64,000 bases of DNA from Lachnospiraceae bacterium GAM79 (GCA_020735665.1 CP085928.1:310001-374000), one strand, 5' to 3'; shown: positions 24,672-34,375, numbered from the stretch's first letter. Numbers and translations: made by a program. The notes: generated from the letters alone by a model not told the origin.

Positions 24672-26951
24672 ATGAACAAATTTGGAAAGGCGATCGTAAA
24701 GCTTCGTGTACCGATCTTAATTATCAGTATCCTGCTTTTGATCCCGGCAGCGATTGGTTTCTTGAAAACCAGAGTAAACTATGATGTACTTTCATATTTA
24801 CCAAAGGATATCGAAACCATGAAAGGTCAGGACATTCTGGCGGATGATTTCGGAACGGGTGCTTTCTCCCTGTGCCTTGTAGAAGGGATGGACGATAAAG
24901 ATGTCGTCAAATTAAAAAAACAAATGGAACAGGTAGACAATGTTGATTCTGTAATCTGGTATGACTCGATTATGGATATTGCTATTCCGGATGAGATTTT
25001 ACCGAAAGATATCAGAGAGGCATATCGTAATGATGATTGCACGATGATGGCAATTATCTTTAAAACAACAATGTCTTCCGATGAGACAATGGAAGCGATC
25101 ACTCAGATCAGAAAGCTTGCAAGTAAGCAGTGTTTCATCAGCGGAATGTCAGCTGTTGTAACGGATACCAAGGATCTGTGTGATAAAGAGGTTCCAATCT
25201 ATGTAACCATAGCAGTTATCTTATCGCTGATCGTATTATCACTGACTATGGATTCCTTCCTCGTACCGATCTTTTTCTTATTAAGTATCGGTATGGCGAT
25301 TGTATATAACTTGGGAACAAATGTATTTAAAGGAGAGATCTCCTACATAACACAGGCACTTACCGCAGTCCTGCAGTTGGGTGTAACAATGGACTACTCG
25401 ATCTTCCTGTGGCACAGTTATCAGGAAGAGAAAAAAGTAAATGGCAAAGAGAATAAAGAAGCTATGGCAGATGCAATTGCTTCCACCTTCTCATCTGTTA
25501 TCGGTAGTTCGATCACAACAGTAGCAGGTTTCGTTGCACTGTGCTTCATGACCTTTACCTTAGGCCTTGACCTTGGTATCGTTATGGCAAAGGGTGTCGT
25601 TATCGGTGTTATCTGTTGTGTAACCGTACTCCCATCCATGATCCTGATCTTTGATAAGCCGATTGAAAAGACCTGTCACAGATCTTTACTTCCTAAGTTT
25701 GATAAGCTTAGCAAATTTATCGTGAATAAGTACTGGATCTTCCATATCTTATTCCTGATCCTTCTGGTTCCTGCGTTATATGGTTATACACATACAGATG
25801 TTTACTATAACCTCGACAGCTCATTACCGGAAGATCTTCCAAGTATTCAGGCAAACCAGAAGCTGGAAGAAGAATTCAATATGAACTCTACACATATGAT
25901 CCTGCTTGACAGCAATCTGGATGAAAAGAGTATTAATAAAGTTATTTCAGAAATTAAGAATGTCAAGGGTGTTAAGACTGTACTTGGTCTGGAATCTGTA
26001 GTTGGTCCTATGATTCCACAGAGTATGATTCCACAGGATTTGAAATCCAAGCTTGACAATGGCGAATGGAAGCTGATGTTAGTCATGTCAGAATACAAAG
26101 TAGCAAGTGATGAAGTAAATACACAGTGTGATGAGATCAATACGATTCTTCACAAATATGACAGTAAGGGTATGCTGATCGGTGAAGCTCCTTGTACAAA
26201 GGATCTGATCGAGATCACAGATAAGGATTTTAACACAGTAAGTACCGTATCCATCGGTGTTATCCTGCTGATCATCTTATTCGTATTCAAATCAGTATCG
26301 CTTCCGATCATTCTGGTATGTGTAATCGAATTTGCAATCTTTATCAATATGGGTATTCCTGCATTTACAAATACAACATTACCATTCATCGCATCCATCG
26401 TTATCGGTACGATCCAGCTTGGTTCTACCGTTGACTATGCGATCCTGATGACAACAAGATATAAGAGAGAGAGAAGTAATGGCCTTGCTAAGAAAGAAGC
26501 AGTTACAGTTGCACTTCAGACATCTATGATTTCCATTATCGTAAGTGCATTAAGCTTTTTTGCCGCAACCTTCGGTGTTGGCTGTTATTCCGAGATCGAT
26601 ATGATCAGTTCTTTATGTACGTTGATGGCAAGAGGAGCTATCATCAGTATGTTTGTCGTCATCTTCCTGCTTCCTGCAGCGTTGATGTTATTCGATAAGC
26701 TGATCATCCATACAACAATCGGATTCAAGGGTATTACCGGCAAACAGAAAGCAGCTTATGCCGGAGCGGGAAATGTTGATCCGGCTTCGGAACAGAAAAC
26801 GGCAGATGATGATTTCCTGAATGAAGACAGACCATTTGCAAAGAAGAAATCCGGAAACTTTGATAACTATGATTTTGATGACAGTTACAGTGACGATGAT
26901 AAATATATAGATGTAAATAATGATTCCAATGGTCCTGCTGACCGGCAGTAG
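24672..26951 (+). CDS. MMPL/RND family transporter
   Basis: The 759-residue membrane protein has the two-fold RND layout. TM1 and an extracytoplasmic loop (about 35-170) lead into a five-helix MMPL domain (about 170-335); TM7 and a second loop (about 350-520) lead into a second domain (about 520-680). QLGVTMDYSIFLWHSY and QLGSTVDYAILMTTRY are the paired conserved segments with the membrane Asp. A very acidic cytoplasmic tail (about 710-759) closes it. The family exports lipids or hydrophobic compounds. GAAAGGATTG precedes the ATG. It is co-transcribed with the repeat lipoprotein 20 bp downstream. Confidence 0.93.
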   Translation: MNKFGKAIVKLRVPILIISILLLIPAAIGFLKTRVNYDVLSYLPKDIETMKGQDILADDFGTGAFSLCLVEGMDDKDVVKLKKQMEQVDNVDSVIWYDSIMDIAIPDEILPKDIREAYRNDDCTMMAIIFKTTMSSDETMEAITQIRKLASKQCFISGMSAVVTDTKDLCDKEVPIYVTIAVILSLIVLSLTMDSFLVPIFFLLSIGMAIVYNLGTNVFKGEISYITQALTAVLQLGVTMDYSIFLWHSYQEEKKVNGKENKEAMADAIASTFSSVIGSSITTVAGFVALCFMTFTLGLDLGIVMAKGVVIGVICCVTVLPSMILIFDKPIEKTCHRSLLPKFDKLSKFIVNKYWIFHILFLILLVPALYGYTHTDVYYNLDSSLPEDLPSIQANQKLEEEFNMNSTHMILLDSNLDEKSINKVISEIKNVKGVKTVLGLESVVGPMIPQSMIPQDLKSKLDNGEWKLMLVMSEYKVASDEVNTQCDEINTILHKYDSKGMLIGEAPCTKDLIEITDKDFNTVSTVSIGVILLIILFVFKSVSLPIILVCVIEFAIFINMGIPAFTNTTLPFIASIVIGTIQLGSTVDYAILMTTRYKRERSNGLAKKEAVTVALQTSMISIIVSALSFFAATFGVGCYSEIDMISSLCTLMARGAIISMFVVIFLLPAALMLFDKLIIHTTIGFKGITGKQKAAYAGAGNVDPASEQKTADDDFLNEDRPFAKKKSGNFDNYDFDDSYSDDDKYIDVNNDSNGPADRQ

Positions 26952-26971
26952 TAAATTAGGAGGTAATTAGT

Positions 26972-29209
26972 ATGAGTTATAAAAATATGAAAGCAAGAAA
27001 AAGATTTATGGCGATCGCTCTGAGTGGTGCAATGATGTTATCCGTTACAGGCTGTGGCAGTACAGCAACAGGAGATGTACAGACATTAGAGAACCCGGAG
27101 ATCATGAGTAAGAGCGATGAAGAATTGTCAGATGTACTTGAGAATTCTATCGGACTTTCCGAGAATACAGACAGTGATAAAGATGAAACCGTTTACGTTA
27201 TTGCTGATGCAGCAGGTAATAAGCAGGACGTTATCGTCAGTGAGTGGTTAAAGAACACAGATGGTGAGGCAACCATTAAGGATAGCAGTAACCTGACTGA
27301 TATCGAGAATGTAAAAGGCGACGAGACATTTACAGAGAATAATGGAGAACTTGTATGGAAGGCAGATGGCAATTCCATTTATTATCAGGGCAAGTCAGAG
27401 GAGCAGGTTCCTGTAGAAGTTAAGGTTACTTATTATCTGGATGATCAGGAGATCACACCGGATCAGCTGGCAGGCAAGAGCGGCAAGGTAAAGATGAGAT
27501 TTGAATATGTCAATAATTCAAAGAGTGGAGATGTATATACTCCTTTCCTGATGGCAACCGGTATGATCTTATCAAATGACAAATTCTCAAATATCAAGGT
27601 TGAGAATGGTCAGGTTGTAAATGATGGAAACAACAGTATCGTTGTTGGTATGGGTATGCCCGGCCTTCAGGACAGCCTGGATCTGCAGAAGTTAGATGTT
27701 GAGATTCCGGATTACTTTGAGGTTACAGCAGACTGTACAGATTTCTCTCTGGATATGACAATGACGGTTGCTTCTACCGGATTCTTATCCAAGGACAGCG
27801 ATAACAAGGATCTGAAGGGTGCTGAATCTGATATCAACGAACTGGTCGACACATACAGTGAAGGTATGAATTCTCTGGTATCAGGAATCAAGGACTACAC
27901 AGATGGTGTGTCTTCTATGTCAGATGGTATCTCACGGGTAAAGACCGGTGCAGATGATCTTTACAAGGGATCTCTTACATTGGCTCAGGGCGTTGACTCA
28001 GCTACAACAGGTGCAGGTACATTAAAGGCAGCATTTGAAGGTGATAATGGTGTTTTATCAGGATCAAAGCAGATCAGTGATGGATTGGCAAAGTTAAATA
28101 AGGCAGTAAAAGGAATCAACCTTCCAACCAAGACAGAATTAAGTGACAAAGAGAAATCAGCAATCAAGACAACGATCACAAATAATATTACAAATAACCT
28201 GACAGCAAACAAAGATAAGATTGCAGCAAGCGTTGACAAGGATGCAGTTTCTGCCGAGGCACAGAAGAATGGTCAGGCAGCAGCACCATCTAAGGATGCG
28301 GTTATAAAAGAGGCACAGGCAGCAGCGCCATCTGCTTCTACAGTGGCAGCTGAAGCACAGGCAGCAGCTCCTTCAACATCAACAGTGGCATCCGAAGCAT
28401 CCGGTCAGTTTGCAACCTATTTCCAGAAATTTGTATCTGCATATGCACAGATGACAGGTTCTCAGCCGGATGATGCAACACTTGCTGCATTACAGGGAGC
28501 ATTTGCAACTGCATATGGTGATGTATACGGAGCAGCTTATAAGTCAGGTTACGGTACAGCTTATGGTACAGCTTATACATCAGGTTATAGTACAGCATAC
28601 GGCACAGCTTATACAAATGCATTCACAACCGGCTATGGTAGCGCATATGGTACAGCTTATCAGTCAGCATATGGTACAGCTTATGTAGAAGGTTATAAGT
28701 CAGGTTATGCGACAGCATATCAGGATGGTATCTCATATGGTGCAAATCTTGTACTTGGCAAGCTGAGCTCCTTCAGTTCACAGCTTACAACCTTAAAAAC
28801 AAGTGTAGGAAAGCTTGCAACAGGAGCATCCACACTGAATTCCGGATTACAGAAGGTATATTCAGGAACAAAGGATCTGTATACCGGTATGGTTAAGTTA
28901 AATGGTGGTGCAGGAAGCTTGTCCAAGGGTGCAAATACTCTGAAAGAAGGAGCAGGCACATTAAAGGATGGCGCAACAAAGCTTACAGATGCAAGTGGCG
29001 ATTTAAAGGATGGCAGCAAGCAGTTATCAGATGGTACAGATAAGATCGTTGATGCAGTAAATGATGCAGAAAATGATCTGGATTCTCTGTCAGAGAAGTG
29101 TGATAAGGTCATCAAGGCCGGTGAAACTTACGAGTCCTTCGGTGGAATCTCAGATGATATGAAGGGCAGCGTTAAGTTCATCATCAAGACAGATTCGATC
29201 AGCAAGTAA
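26972..29209 (+). CDS. Lipoprotein with LEL-type helical repeats and Tyr-rich tetrad repeats
   Basis: The 745-residue protein has a lipoprotein signal with SVTGC (Cys28). A beta-rich domain spans about 90-270. A helical region with GxxxLxxG-type repeats like those of YhgE/Pip proteins follows (about 290-385). An Ala/Pro/Ser-rich linker (about 410-475) precedes a tetrad repeat with Tyr every fourth residue (GTAY, SGY; about 515-588). A second LEL block (SKGANTLKEGAGTLKDG and similar, about 600-690) follows. AGGAGG precedes the start. It follows the MMPL gene closely and is probably its extracytoplasmic partner, bridging pump and wall. I know no family with the tetrad region. Confidence 0.8.
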   Translation: MSYKNMKARKRFMAIALSGAMMLSVTGCGSTATGDVQTLENPEIMSKSDEELSDVLENSIGLSENTDSDKDETVYVIADAAGNKQDVIVSEWLKNTDGEATIKDSSNLTDIENVKGDETFTENNGELVWKADGNSIYYQGKSEEQVPVEVKVTYYLDDQEITPDQLAGKSGKVKMRFEYVNNSKSGDVYTPFLMATGMILSNDKFSNIKVENGQVVNDGNNSIVVGMGMPGLQDSLDLQKLDVEIPDYFEVTADCTDFSLDMTMTVASTGFLSKDSDNKDLKGAESDINELVDTYSEGMNSLVSGIKDYTDGVSSMSDGISRVKTGADDLYKGSLTLAQGVDSATTGAGTLKAAFEGDNGVLSGSKQISDGLAKLNKAVKGINLPTKTELSDKEKSAIKTTITNNITNNLTANKDKIAASVDKDAVSAEAQKNGQAAAPSKDAVIKEAQAAAPSASTVAAEAQAAAPSTSTVASEASGQFATYFQKFVSAYAQMTGSQPDDATLAALQGAFATAYGDVYGAAYKSGYGTAYGTAYTSGYSTAYGTAYTNAFTTGYGSAYGTAYQSAYGTAYVEGYKSGYATAYQDGISYGANLVLGKLSSFSSQLTTLKTSVGKLATGASTLNSGLQKVYSGTKDLYTGMVKLNGGAGSLSKGANTLKEGAGTLKDGATKLTDASGDLKDGSKQLSDGTDKIVDAVNDAENDLDSLSEKCDKVIKAGETYESFGGISDDMKGSVKFIIKTDSISK
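28510..28740 (+). repeat. In-gene repeat encoding [GS]-x-[AG]-Y tetrads
   Basis: A 12-bp period (GGTACAGCTTAT-like units) is repeated with variation about 19 times inside the lipoprotein gene. It encodes Tyr at every fourth position with Gly/Ser/Thr/Ala between. The repeat is in frame throughout and could vary in length by slippage. Confidence 0.85.
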
Positions 29210-29330
29210 TTAACAAATGAAAATCGTTTGCCCTATAAAAAGCATTGGTTGGATTTTGTTTACGATTTAAGACAAAAGGATACCTTGTTAGGACATCCGC
29301 AGTAGGAAAAAAGAATATAGTTTGACATAG

Positions 29331-29392
29331 GGGCTCCGGTTTCGCATGTTTTTCAATGAATCAATCCTTGAATATATGCCGGAGCCCTTTTA
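29331..29392 (+). terminator. Terminator of the MMPL-lipoprotein operon
   Basis: GGGCTCCGG (29331-29339) pairs with CCGGAGCCC (29379-29387), followed by TTTT. The loop is long (39 nt). Confidence 0.7.
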
Positions 29393-29450
29393 ATGTGTAC
29401 TAAGTGCATTTCCGGTTTTGTATTCTGAATATGCCGCTTACTTCCTCCTG

Positions 29451-29619
29451 ATAAAATCTCTACATGAGACGCACTTGTTTTTCTATTTGAAACACATGCC
29501 TGATGCGCACCTGCTCCGTGCTAACTCGATCTTCGATCTCAAACAAGCACCCGCAGATGCTGGCAATGTGTTTCAAATTACGAAAAACTGCGTGAGCGTC
29601 GTTATGTAGAGGTTTTATT
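29451..29619 (+). repeat. Intergenic palindromic repeat, copy A
   Basis: This imperfect palindrome of about 169 bp has arms running from ATAAAATCTCTACAT to ATGTAGAGGTTTTAT. The inner arm is TTTGAAACACAT-GCC, with its complement at 29562-29577. The core at about 29518-29551 reads GTGCTAACTC, stem GATC-TTC-GATC, then TCAAACAAGCAC. The core and inner arm are shared with copies B and C, and the core pattern also with D and E. No open frame of significance is inside. Confidence 0.85.
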
Positions 29620-29735
29620 ATACGGAAGCAACGGCAATTATGTTATATGAACCGGAAATGCCGGTTGCAACATGTAAAGGCGTCAAGCAGATTTAATGTT
29701 TAGCCGAAAATACAGCGGCTGTCATAAAAAAAAGC

Positions 29736-29777
29736 TTGACATATATTTATATTAGATGTAACATAACGATGTTATGT
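29736..29777 (+). promoter_or_regulatory. Promoter and operator of the second TetR gene
   Basis: TTGACA (29736-29741) and TAACAT (29759-29764) are 17 bp apart. The palindrome ACATAACGATGTTATGT (29761-29777) overlaps the -10 and start site. The same palindrome with one base change at the centre recurs before the ABC genes at 30504, which indicates an autoregulated TetR operator. Confidence 0.75.
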
Positions 29778-29826
29778 GAATGACTGTTCATATGTTGAAA
29801 TGGAATAGAACTGGTGGTGAGATGAG

Positions 29827-30450
29827 ATGAAGGACGATCGGGAGACAAAAGAAAAGCTACTTGCAAGCGCAGAGCATGAATTTATGGAGAAGGGCTATCA
29901 GGGCGCATCCCTCCGTAATATCTGTAAGAATGCAGGTGTGACGACCGGCGCATTATATTTCTTCTTTAAAGATAAAGATGATATATTTGCTTCACTGGTG
30001 GCACCGGTGCTTGGAAGTATCCGTACGATGATGGAAGCACATATGCAGCAGGAGTTGCAGGAGGTAAAAGGCGAGCTTCAGGAGGGGCAGGATGATTTCA
30101 GCGATGACGTCTATGCATCCCGGCGGATCATTCATGAACTGTATCAGAACTATGACCGGGTACAGCTTCTGCTGACGAAGAGTCAGGGATCAAGTCTTGC
30201 AGGATGTATTGATGAATTTGTGGCATTTACAGAGAAGAATTACCGGATGCTGGCAGACGCACAGGCAAAGGTGTGTGGAGTTTCTGCACCGGATGATTAT
30301 ACGATACACTGGATGGCACATATGCAGATCGATGCATTTGTCCATTTGCTGACACATGAACCTGATGAAGAAAAAGCAGTTGCCCATCTGGGAGACATAT
30401 TGAAATATCTGCTTGCCGGATGGTATGCACTGTTTCAGAGAGATGAATAG
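29827..30450 (+). CDS. TetR family transcriptional regulator (next to ABC exporter)
   Basis: The 207-residue protein has a TetR helix-turn-helix at about residues 12-50 (GASLRNICKNAGVTTGALYFFFKDKDDIF). The rest is a helical ligand-binding domain of unknown specificity. The ATG at 29827 lies behind GGTGGTGAGATG. A 17-bp palindrome occurs in its own promoter and again just before the ABC transporter genes 100 bp downstream, so it very likely represses both itself and the exporter. Confidence 0.9.
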   Translation: MKDDRETKEKLLASAEHEFMEKGYQGASLRNICKNAGVTTGALYFFFKDKDDIFASLVAPVLGSIRTMMEAHMQQELQEVKGELQEGQDDFSDDVYASRRIIHELYQNYDRVQLLLTKSQGSSLAGCIDEFVAFTEKNYRMLADAQAKVCGVSAPDDYTIHWMAHMQIDAFVHLLTHEPDEEKAVAHLGDILKYLLAGWYALFQRDE

Positions 30451-30503
30451 ATAACAAAAAGCTATGTGAAATTTTATTTTGCATAGCTAAAAAAATGGTA
30501 ACA

Positions 30504-30520
30504 ACATAACGGTGTTATGT
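30504..30520 (+). promoter_or_regulatory. TetR operator before the ABC exporter genes
   Basis: ACATAACGGTGTTATGT matches the palindrome in the tetR promoter at 29761-29777 at 16 of 17 positions, with the difference at the centre. It lies 47 bp before the ATPase ATG. Confidence 0.75.
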
Positions 30521-30550
30521 AAGCGCAAAAAATAACAGGAGGAAGCGAGT

Positions 30551-31252
30551 ATGTATTTAGAGGTATCAGATGTAAAAAAAAGTTATGGAGAAGGTGGAAG
30601 CTACATACAGGTTTTAAAGGGAGTATCCCTTCAGGTAAAGCAGGGCGATATGTGTGTCATTCAGGGAACCAGTGGTTCCGGTAAGTCTACGTTATTGAAC
30701 TGTATCGGTGGACTGGATACGATCGAGTCCGGTTCGATCAAGGTGGATGGAACCGAGATTGCAGGTATGAAAGCAGATGAATTATCCGATTACAGGAGAG
30801 ATTATCTGGGATTTATCTTCCAGTTCTATAATCTGGTACCAAACCTTACCGTGCGGGAAAATATTCAGGTCTGTGAATATCTGACAGATCAGCCGCTTAA
30901 TATGGATGAGTTGCTTGAGATACTGGGACTGACAGAGCATCAGAATAAGTTTCCGGCACAGTTGTCCGGTGGTCAGCAGCAGAGATGTGCGATCGCAAGA
31001 GCACTGATCAAAAATCCGAAGCTGCTCTTATGTGATGAACCGACCGGAGCACTCGATTCCAAGACATCAAGGGATATCCTGATCCTTCTGGAGAAGATCA
31101 ATGCGACCTATGGAACGACAATGTTGATTGTAACGCATAATAATTCCATTAAGAATATGGTCGATCAGGTCGTGATCGTAAAGGATGGTCAGATTAGGAA
31201 AGATTATTACAATGAGACAAAGGTACCGGCAGCAGAATTGGAGGATTTGTAA
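30551..31252 (+). CDS. ABC transporter ATP-binding protein, MacB/LolD type
   Basis: The 233-residue ATPase carries Walker A GTSGSGKST, Q-loop FQFYNLVPNLT, signature LSGGQQQRCAIARAL, Walker B LLLCDEPTGALD and VTHNN. The DEPTGALD form and FYNL are typical of the MacB/FtsE-like group that partners FtsX-fold permeases. The permease gene starts 1 bp after its stop, which is strong coupling. GGAGG precedes the ATG. Confidence 0.94.
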   Translation: MYLEVSDVKKSYGEGGSYIQVLKGVSLQVKQGDMCVIQGTSGSGKSTLLNCIGGLDTIESGSIKVDGTEIAGMKADELSDYRRDYLGFIFQFYNLVPNLTVRENIQVCEYLTDQPLNMDELLEILGLTEHQNKFPAQLSGGQQQRCAIARALIKNPKLLLCDEPTGALDSKTSRDILILLEKINATYGTTMLIVTHNNSIKNMVDQVVIVKDGQIRKDYYNETKVPAAELEDL

Positions 31253-31253
31253 G

Positions 31254-33983
31254 ATGCAGAAAGTATTGAGAAAAAGGATTTGGAGAGATTTCAAAAGCAA
31301 CCTTCCAAGATATCTGGCATTGTCCCTTCTGATCATACTTGCCATGTATCTGGTAGTCAGTCTGGTCGGCGCAGCAGAGACGATCATTCGCGGAAGTGAG
31401 AATGCTGACAGCAGACAGTGTGTTGAGGATGGAGATTTTTCATTGTTCGTACCGATGAAGGATGAGGAAATGGAAGATCTGGAAGCCGATGGTGTGACGA
31501 TCGAGCCACAGTTCTATATGGACTATGAGATCGACGAAGATCATACGCTCCGTATCTTTGCAAACAGAGATGAGATCAATAAGATTAATCTGGTAAAAGG
31601 TACACTTGCAGAAAAGAAAAATGAGCTGGTGGTAGAACGCCAGTTTGCAGAGAAGAATAATATATCATTAGGTGATGTGCTTACATTTGGCGGACGGGAA
31701 TTTACCATTACCGGAATCGGGACAACACCGGATTATGATAACGTATTAAAATCTCTGGGAGATACCGGATGCGACTGCCTGCATTTTGGTACAGGATTTG
31801 TTGCAGCTGACGTATACGATACACTTCGTGCAGAAGAAAAAAGTATAAAGTCAGAGGAATATTATTATGCATACCGGTTAAATGGTGCTATGACGGACGA
31901 TGAATTAAAAGACCGTTTGGAGGATCTGGAGTTCTCATCAGGAGATGTAGAGGATCCATTTTTCCAAGAATACTGGAATCGTACGATGGGACAGAAGGAC
32001 GATCTGACCGATGGTATTCAGGAGCTGTTAGATGGAGTAAAAGAGTTAAAGGACGGACTTGCTGAACTGACCGATCATAATTTAGAGTTAACAGATGCAT
32101 CGGGAGAAATCTTTGAGGCTTATCTGAAGGAGGCAAATAAGACCTTAAAGAATTATGGTGTAGAAGAACTGACAAAGGATAATTTTGAGACTGTTCTGCA
32201 GACTGAGATTGATGGTGCAGACAATGCAATTCTGCGTTTCTCTTATAAAGATCTGTTGTCACAGTTAAAGGAGCTTAAGGCATTTGACGATGGAATTATA
32301 GAATATACAGACGGAACAAAAGAAGCTGAAGATGGTTCCAATGAACTGCTGGATGGTATTCAGGAGTTAAAGGATGAGACAGATGATATGATCGATGACA
32401 TCTTCTCAGAGGATGCACAGAACCTTATGACTTTTGTAAAGGCAGGGGATAATGCGAGAATTCAGGCGGCTTCCGGTGATCAGGAATTATACCGGAGCGT
32501 TGGTACGATCGCAGGTGCGATCCTGTTGATACTGATCTCTTATGTATTATCAGTGTTCGTTGTACATTCGATCGATCAGGAAAGTGCCGTTATCGGTGCG
32601 TTATATGCACTTGGGGTAAAGAGAAAGAATCTGATGGCACATTATGTAACACTTCCGACTGTGATCACATTTGTTTCAGGTCTGATCGGAACACTGCTTG
32701 GATATTCAAGCCTTGGTGTGCCGATCCAGATGCAGGACTGCTACAACTATTATTCCCTTCCGGATCTGGATGTTATCTATATGCCATATCTGTTCATTTA
32801 TGGAATCGTGGTTCCACCGGTTATTTCTATAATCGTTAATTCACTGGTTATCCGAAAGAGACTGTCGAAGCCGGTTCTTACAATGATCAGGAATGAGCAG
32901 AAGGTTGGTAAGGGCAAGAATATAAAGCTTGGAAATATGAGCTTCATGAATCTGTTCAAGATCCGCCAGATGCTTCGTGAGAGCCGTACCGGATTTACGG
33001 TAGTATTTGGAATGTTTGTAAGTCTTCTGCTGGCGATGATGTCACTGGAGATATATACTTACTGTGCGAATGTAAATCGTGATTATGTAAATGATACAAA
33101 GTATGAGTATATGTATACCTACAAATATCCGACAGAGGAAGTTCCGGAAGGTGGATATGAGGCATATGCAAAGACACTGAAAAAGAAAATTTACGGTTAC
33201 AACTTTGACATAACAGTTATGGGACTGACAGAGAATAATCCGTTCTTTGATGTGGATCTGTCAGATTCATCCAGTAAGGTTGCGATCAGTTCTTCGATCG
33301 CTTACAAATACGGTCTGGATGTTGGTGATATTCTGACACTAAAGGATGATGAAGCAGATAAGATCTATGCATTTGAGATCGCATCTGTTGCGCAGTATGC
33401 TCCATCCTTTATAGTGTTTATGCCATATGACAAGGCACTTGAGTTATTCGACGAACCGGAGGATTATTTCAATGTTGTATTTTCCGACCATGCACTCGAT
33501 GTCGAGACCGGAAGATTATATGCAACAACGACAAAGACCGATGTGAAGAAGGCTGCCGGTATCTTCTCGGATATAATGCAGGGAATGATCCTTACGATCG
33601 GAGGAGTATCTGTTCTGATCTTCATTGTTGTTATGTATCTGATGATGAAGGTTATGATAGATCGGTCTTCTTTCAACATTGCGTTGATTAAGATCTTCGG
33701 ATACCGAAATAAGGAAGTGAAGAAGATGTATCTGGATGGTAATTTCTATATCATAACGATAGGGTCATTGATCTCGATTCCACTGACCAAATGGATCATG
33801 GATGTGGCTTATGAGCCTGCCTTTGTTCCGAATATTGCCTGCGGTATCGACAAGTCCTTCCCATTCTGGATGTACCTTGCCATCTTCGCAGGTATCCTGA
33901 TCCTGTACTTCATCATCAACCATCTGCTGATCCGCAGAATCCGCAAGATGGTGCCTGCTGAAGTGCTGAAAAACCGCGAGTAG
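31254..33983 (+). CDS. FtsX-like ABC permease with coiled extracellular insert
   Basis: The 909-residue membrane protein has an N-terminal helix (about 20-40), a large extracytoplasmic region (about 45-415), a first FtsX block of three helices (about 420-540), then a second extracytoplasmic part and FtsX block (about 590-895). Within the first region, residues about 240-400 hold LEL-like repeats (DGIQELLDGVKELKDGLAEL), as in YhgE-type proteins and the lipoprotein at 26972. The ATG at 31254 is used because it follows GGAGG in the end of the ATPase gene. Such permeases often act mechanically on the wall or export peptides; the substrate is unknown. Confidence 0.9.
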   Translation: MQKVLRKRIWRDFKSNLPRYLALSLLIILAMYLVVSLVGAAETIIRGSENADSRQCVEDGDFSLFVPMKDEEMEDLEADGVTIEPQFYMDYEIDEDHTLRIFANRDEINKINLVKGTLAEKKNELVVERQFAEKNNISLGDVLTFGGREFTITGIGTTPDYDNVLKSLGDTGCDCLHFGTGFVAADVYDTLRAEEKSIKSEEYYYAYRLNGAMTDDELKDRLEDLEFSSGDVEDPFFQEYWNRTMGQKDDLTDGIQELLDGVKELKDGLAELTDHNLELTDASGEIFEAYLKEANKTLKNYGVEELTKDNFETVLQTEIDGADNAILRFSYKDLLSQLKELKAFDDGIIEYTDGTKEAEDGSNELLDGIQELKDETDDMIDDIFSEDAQNLMTFVKAGDNARIQAASGDQELYRSVGTIAGAILLILISYVLSVFVVHSIDQESAVIGALYALGVKRKNLMAHYVTLPTVITFVSGLIGTLLGYSSLGVPIQMQDCYNYYSLPDLDVIYMPYLFIYGIVVPPVISIIVNSLVIRKRLSKPVLTMIRNEQKVGKGKNIKLGNMSFMNLFKIRQMLRESRTGFTVVFGMFVSLLLAMMSLEIYTYCANVNRDYVNDTKYEYMYTYKYPTEEVPEGGYEAYAKTLKKKIYGYNFDITVMGLTENNPFFDVDLSDSSSKVAISSSIAYKYGLDVGDILTLKDDEADKIYAFEIASVAQYAPSFIVFMPYDKALELFDEPEDYFNVVFSDHALDVETGRLYATTTKTDVKKAAGIFSDIMQGMILTIGGVSVLIFIVVMYLMMKVMIDRSSFNIALIKIFGYRNKEVKKMYLDGNFYIITIGSLISIPLTKWIMDVAYEPAFVPNIACGIDKSFPFWMYLAIFAGILILYFIINHLLIRRIRKMVPAEVLKNRE

Positions 33984-33993
33984 GAGAAAGGGT

Positions 33994-34226
33994 GAGAAAT
34001 TGTCTCTATCAGTTACAGCTGCAAGATATATGCACTACAGAAAACATGCTCATTTTTCTATTCGAAACACATGCCTGATTCGCGTCTGTTCTGTGCAAAC
34101 TCGCTCTTCGAGCTCAGACATGCACCCACAGACGCTGGCATGTGTTTCGCATGACGAAAAATAGAGCAATTGTTTTCATAGCAGTTGCATATATCCTGTA
34201 GCTGTAGCAGAAGGAAACAATTTCTC
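33994..34226 (+). repeat. Intergenic palindromic repeat, copy B
   Basis: This is a 233-bp nearly continuous palindrome that starts 10 bp after the permease stop. Outer arms are GAGAAATTGT and its complement at 34217-34226; inner arms are GAAACACATGCC and GGCATGTGTTTC. The core is GTGCAAACTC, stem GCTC-TTC-GAGC, then TCAGACATGCAC (about 34095-34128). It is closely related to copy C, which lies 150 bp downstream in the opposite orientation. Confidence 0.9.
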
Positions 34227-34375
34227 GCTATAGCTATAAGTTATATAACTTGCTGGAAATATATATGTATTTTACTTAAAATATATAATGCTACTTTGGA
34301 AATTCAATGGACTCAGTCATTATTTAGAAGAATCAGAAATTACCATTTACAGTTGTATGATGCATACTGGCAGAA

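Noticed and set aside
28338-28688. Frames rich in Leu/His/Gln on either strand over the Tyr-tetrad repeat
   Set aside because: They are by-products of the 12-bp repeat inside the lipoprotein gene.
29418-29609. 63-codon frame through palindromic repeat A
   Set aside because: It reads straight through both arms of the palindrome and has no ribosome binding site or recognisable domain.
30459-30488. Inverted repeat AGCTATG / CATAGCT after the second TetR gene as a terminator
   Set aside because: On the plus strand it is followed by A residues, not T; it would only fit a minus-strand transcript and no minus-strand gene is there.
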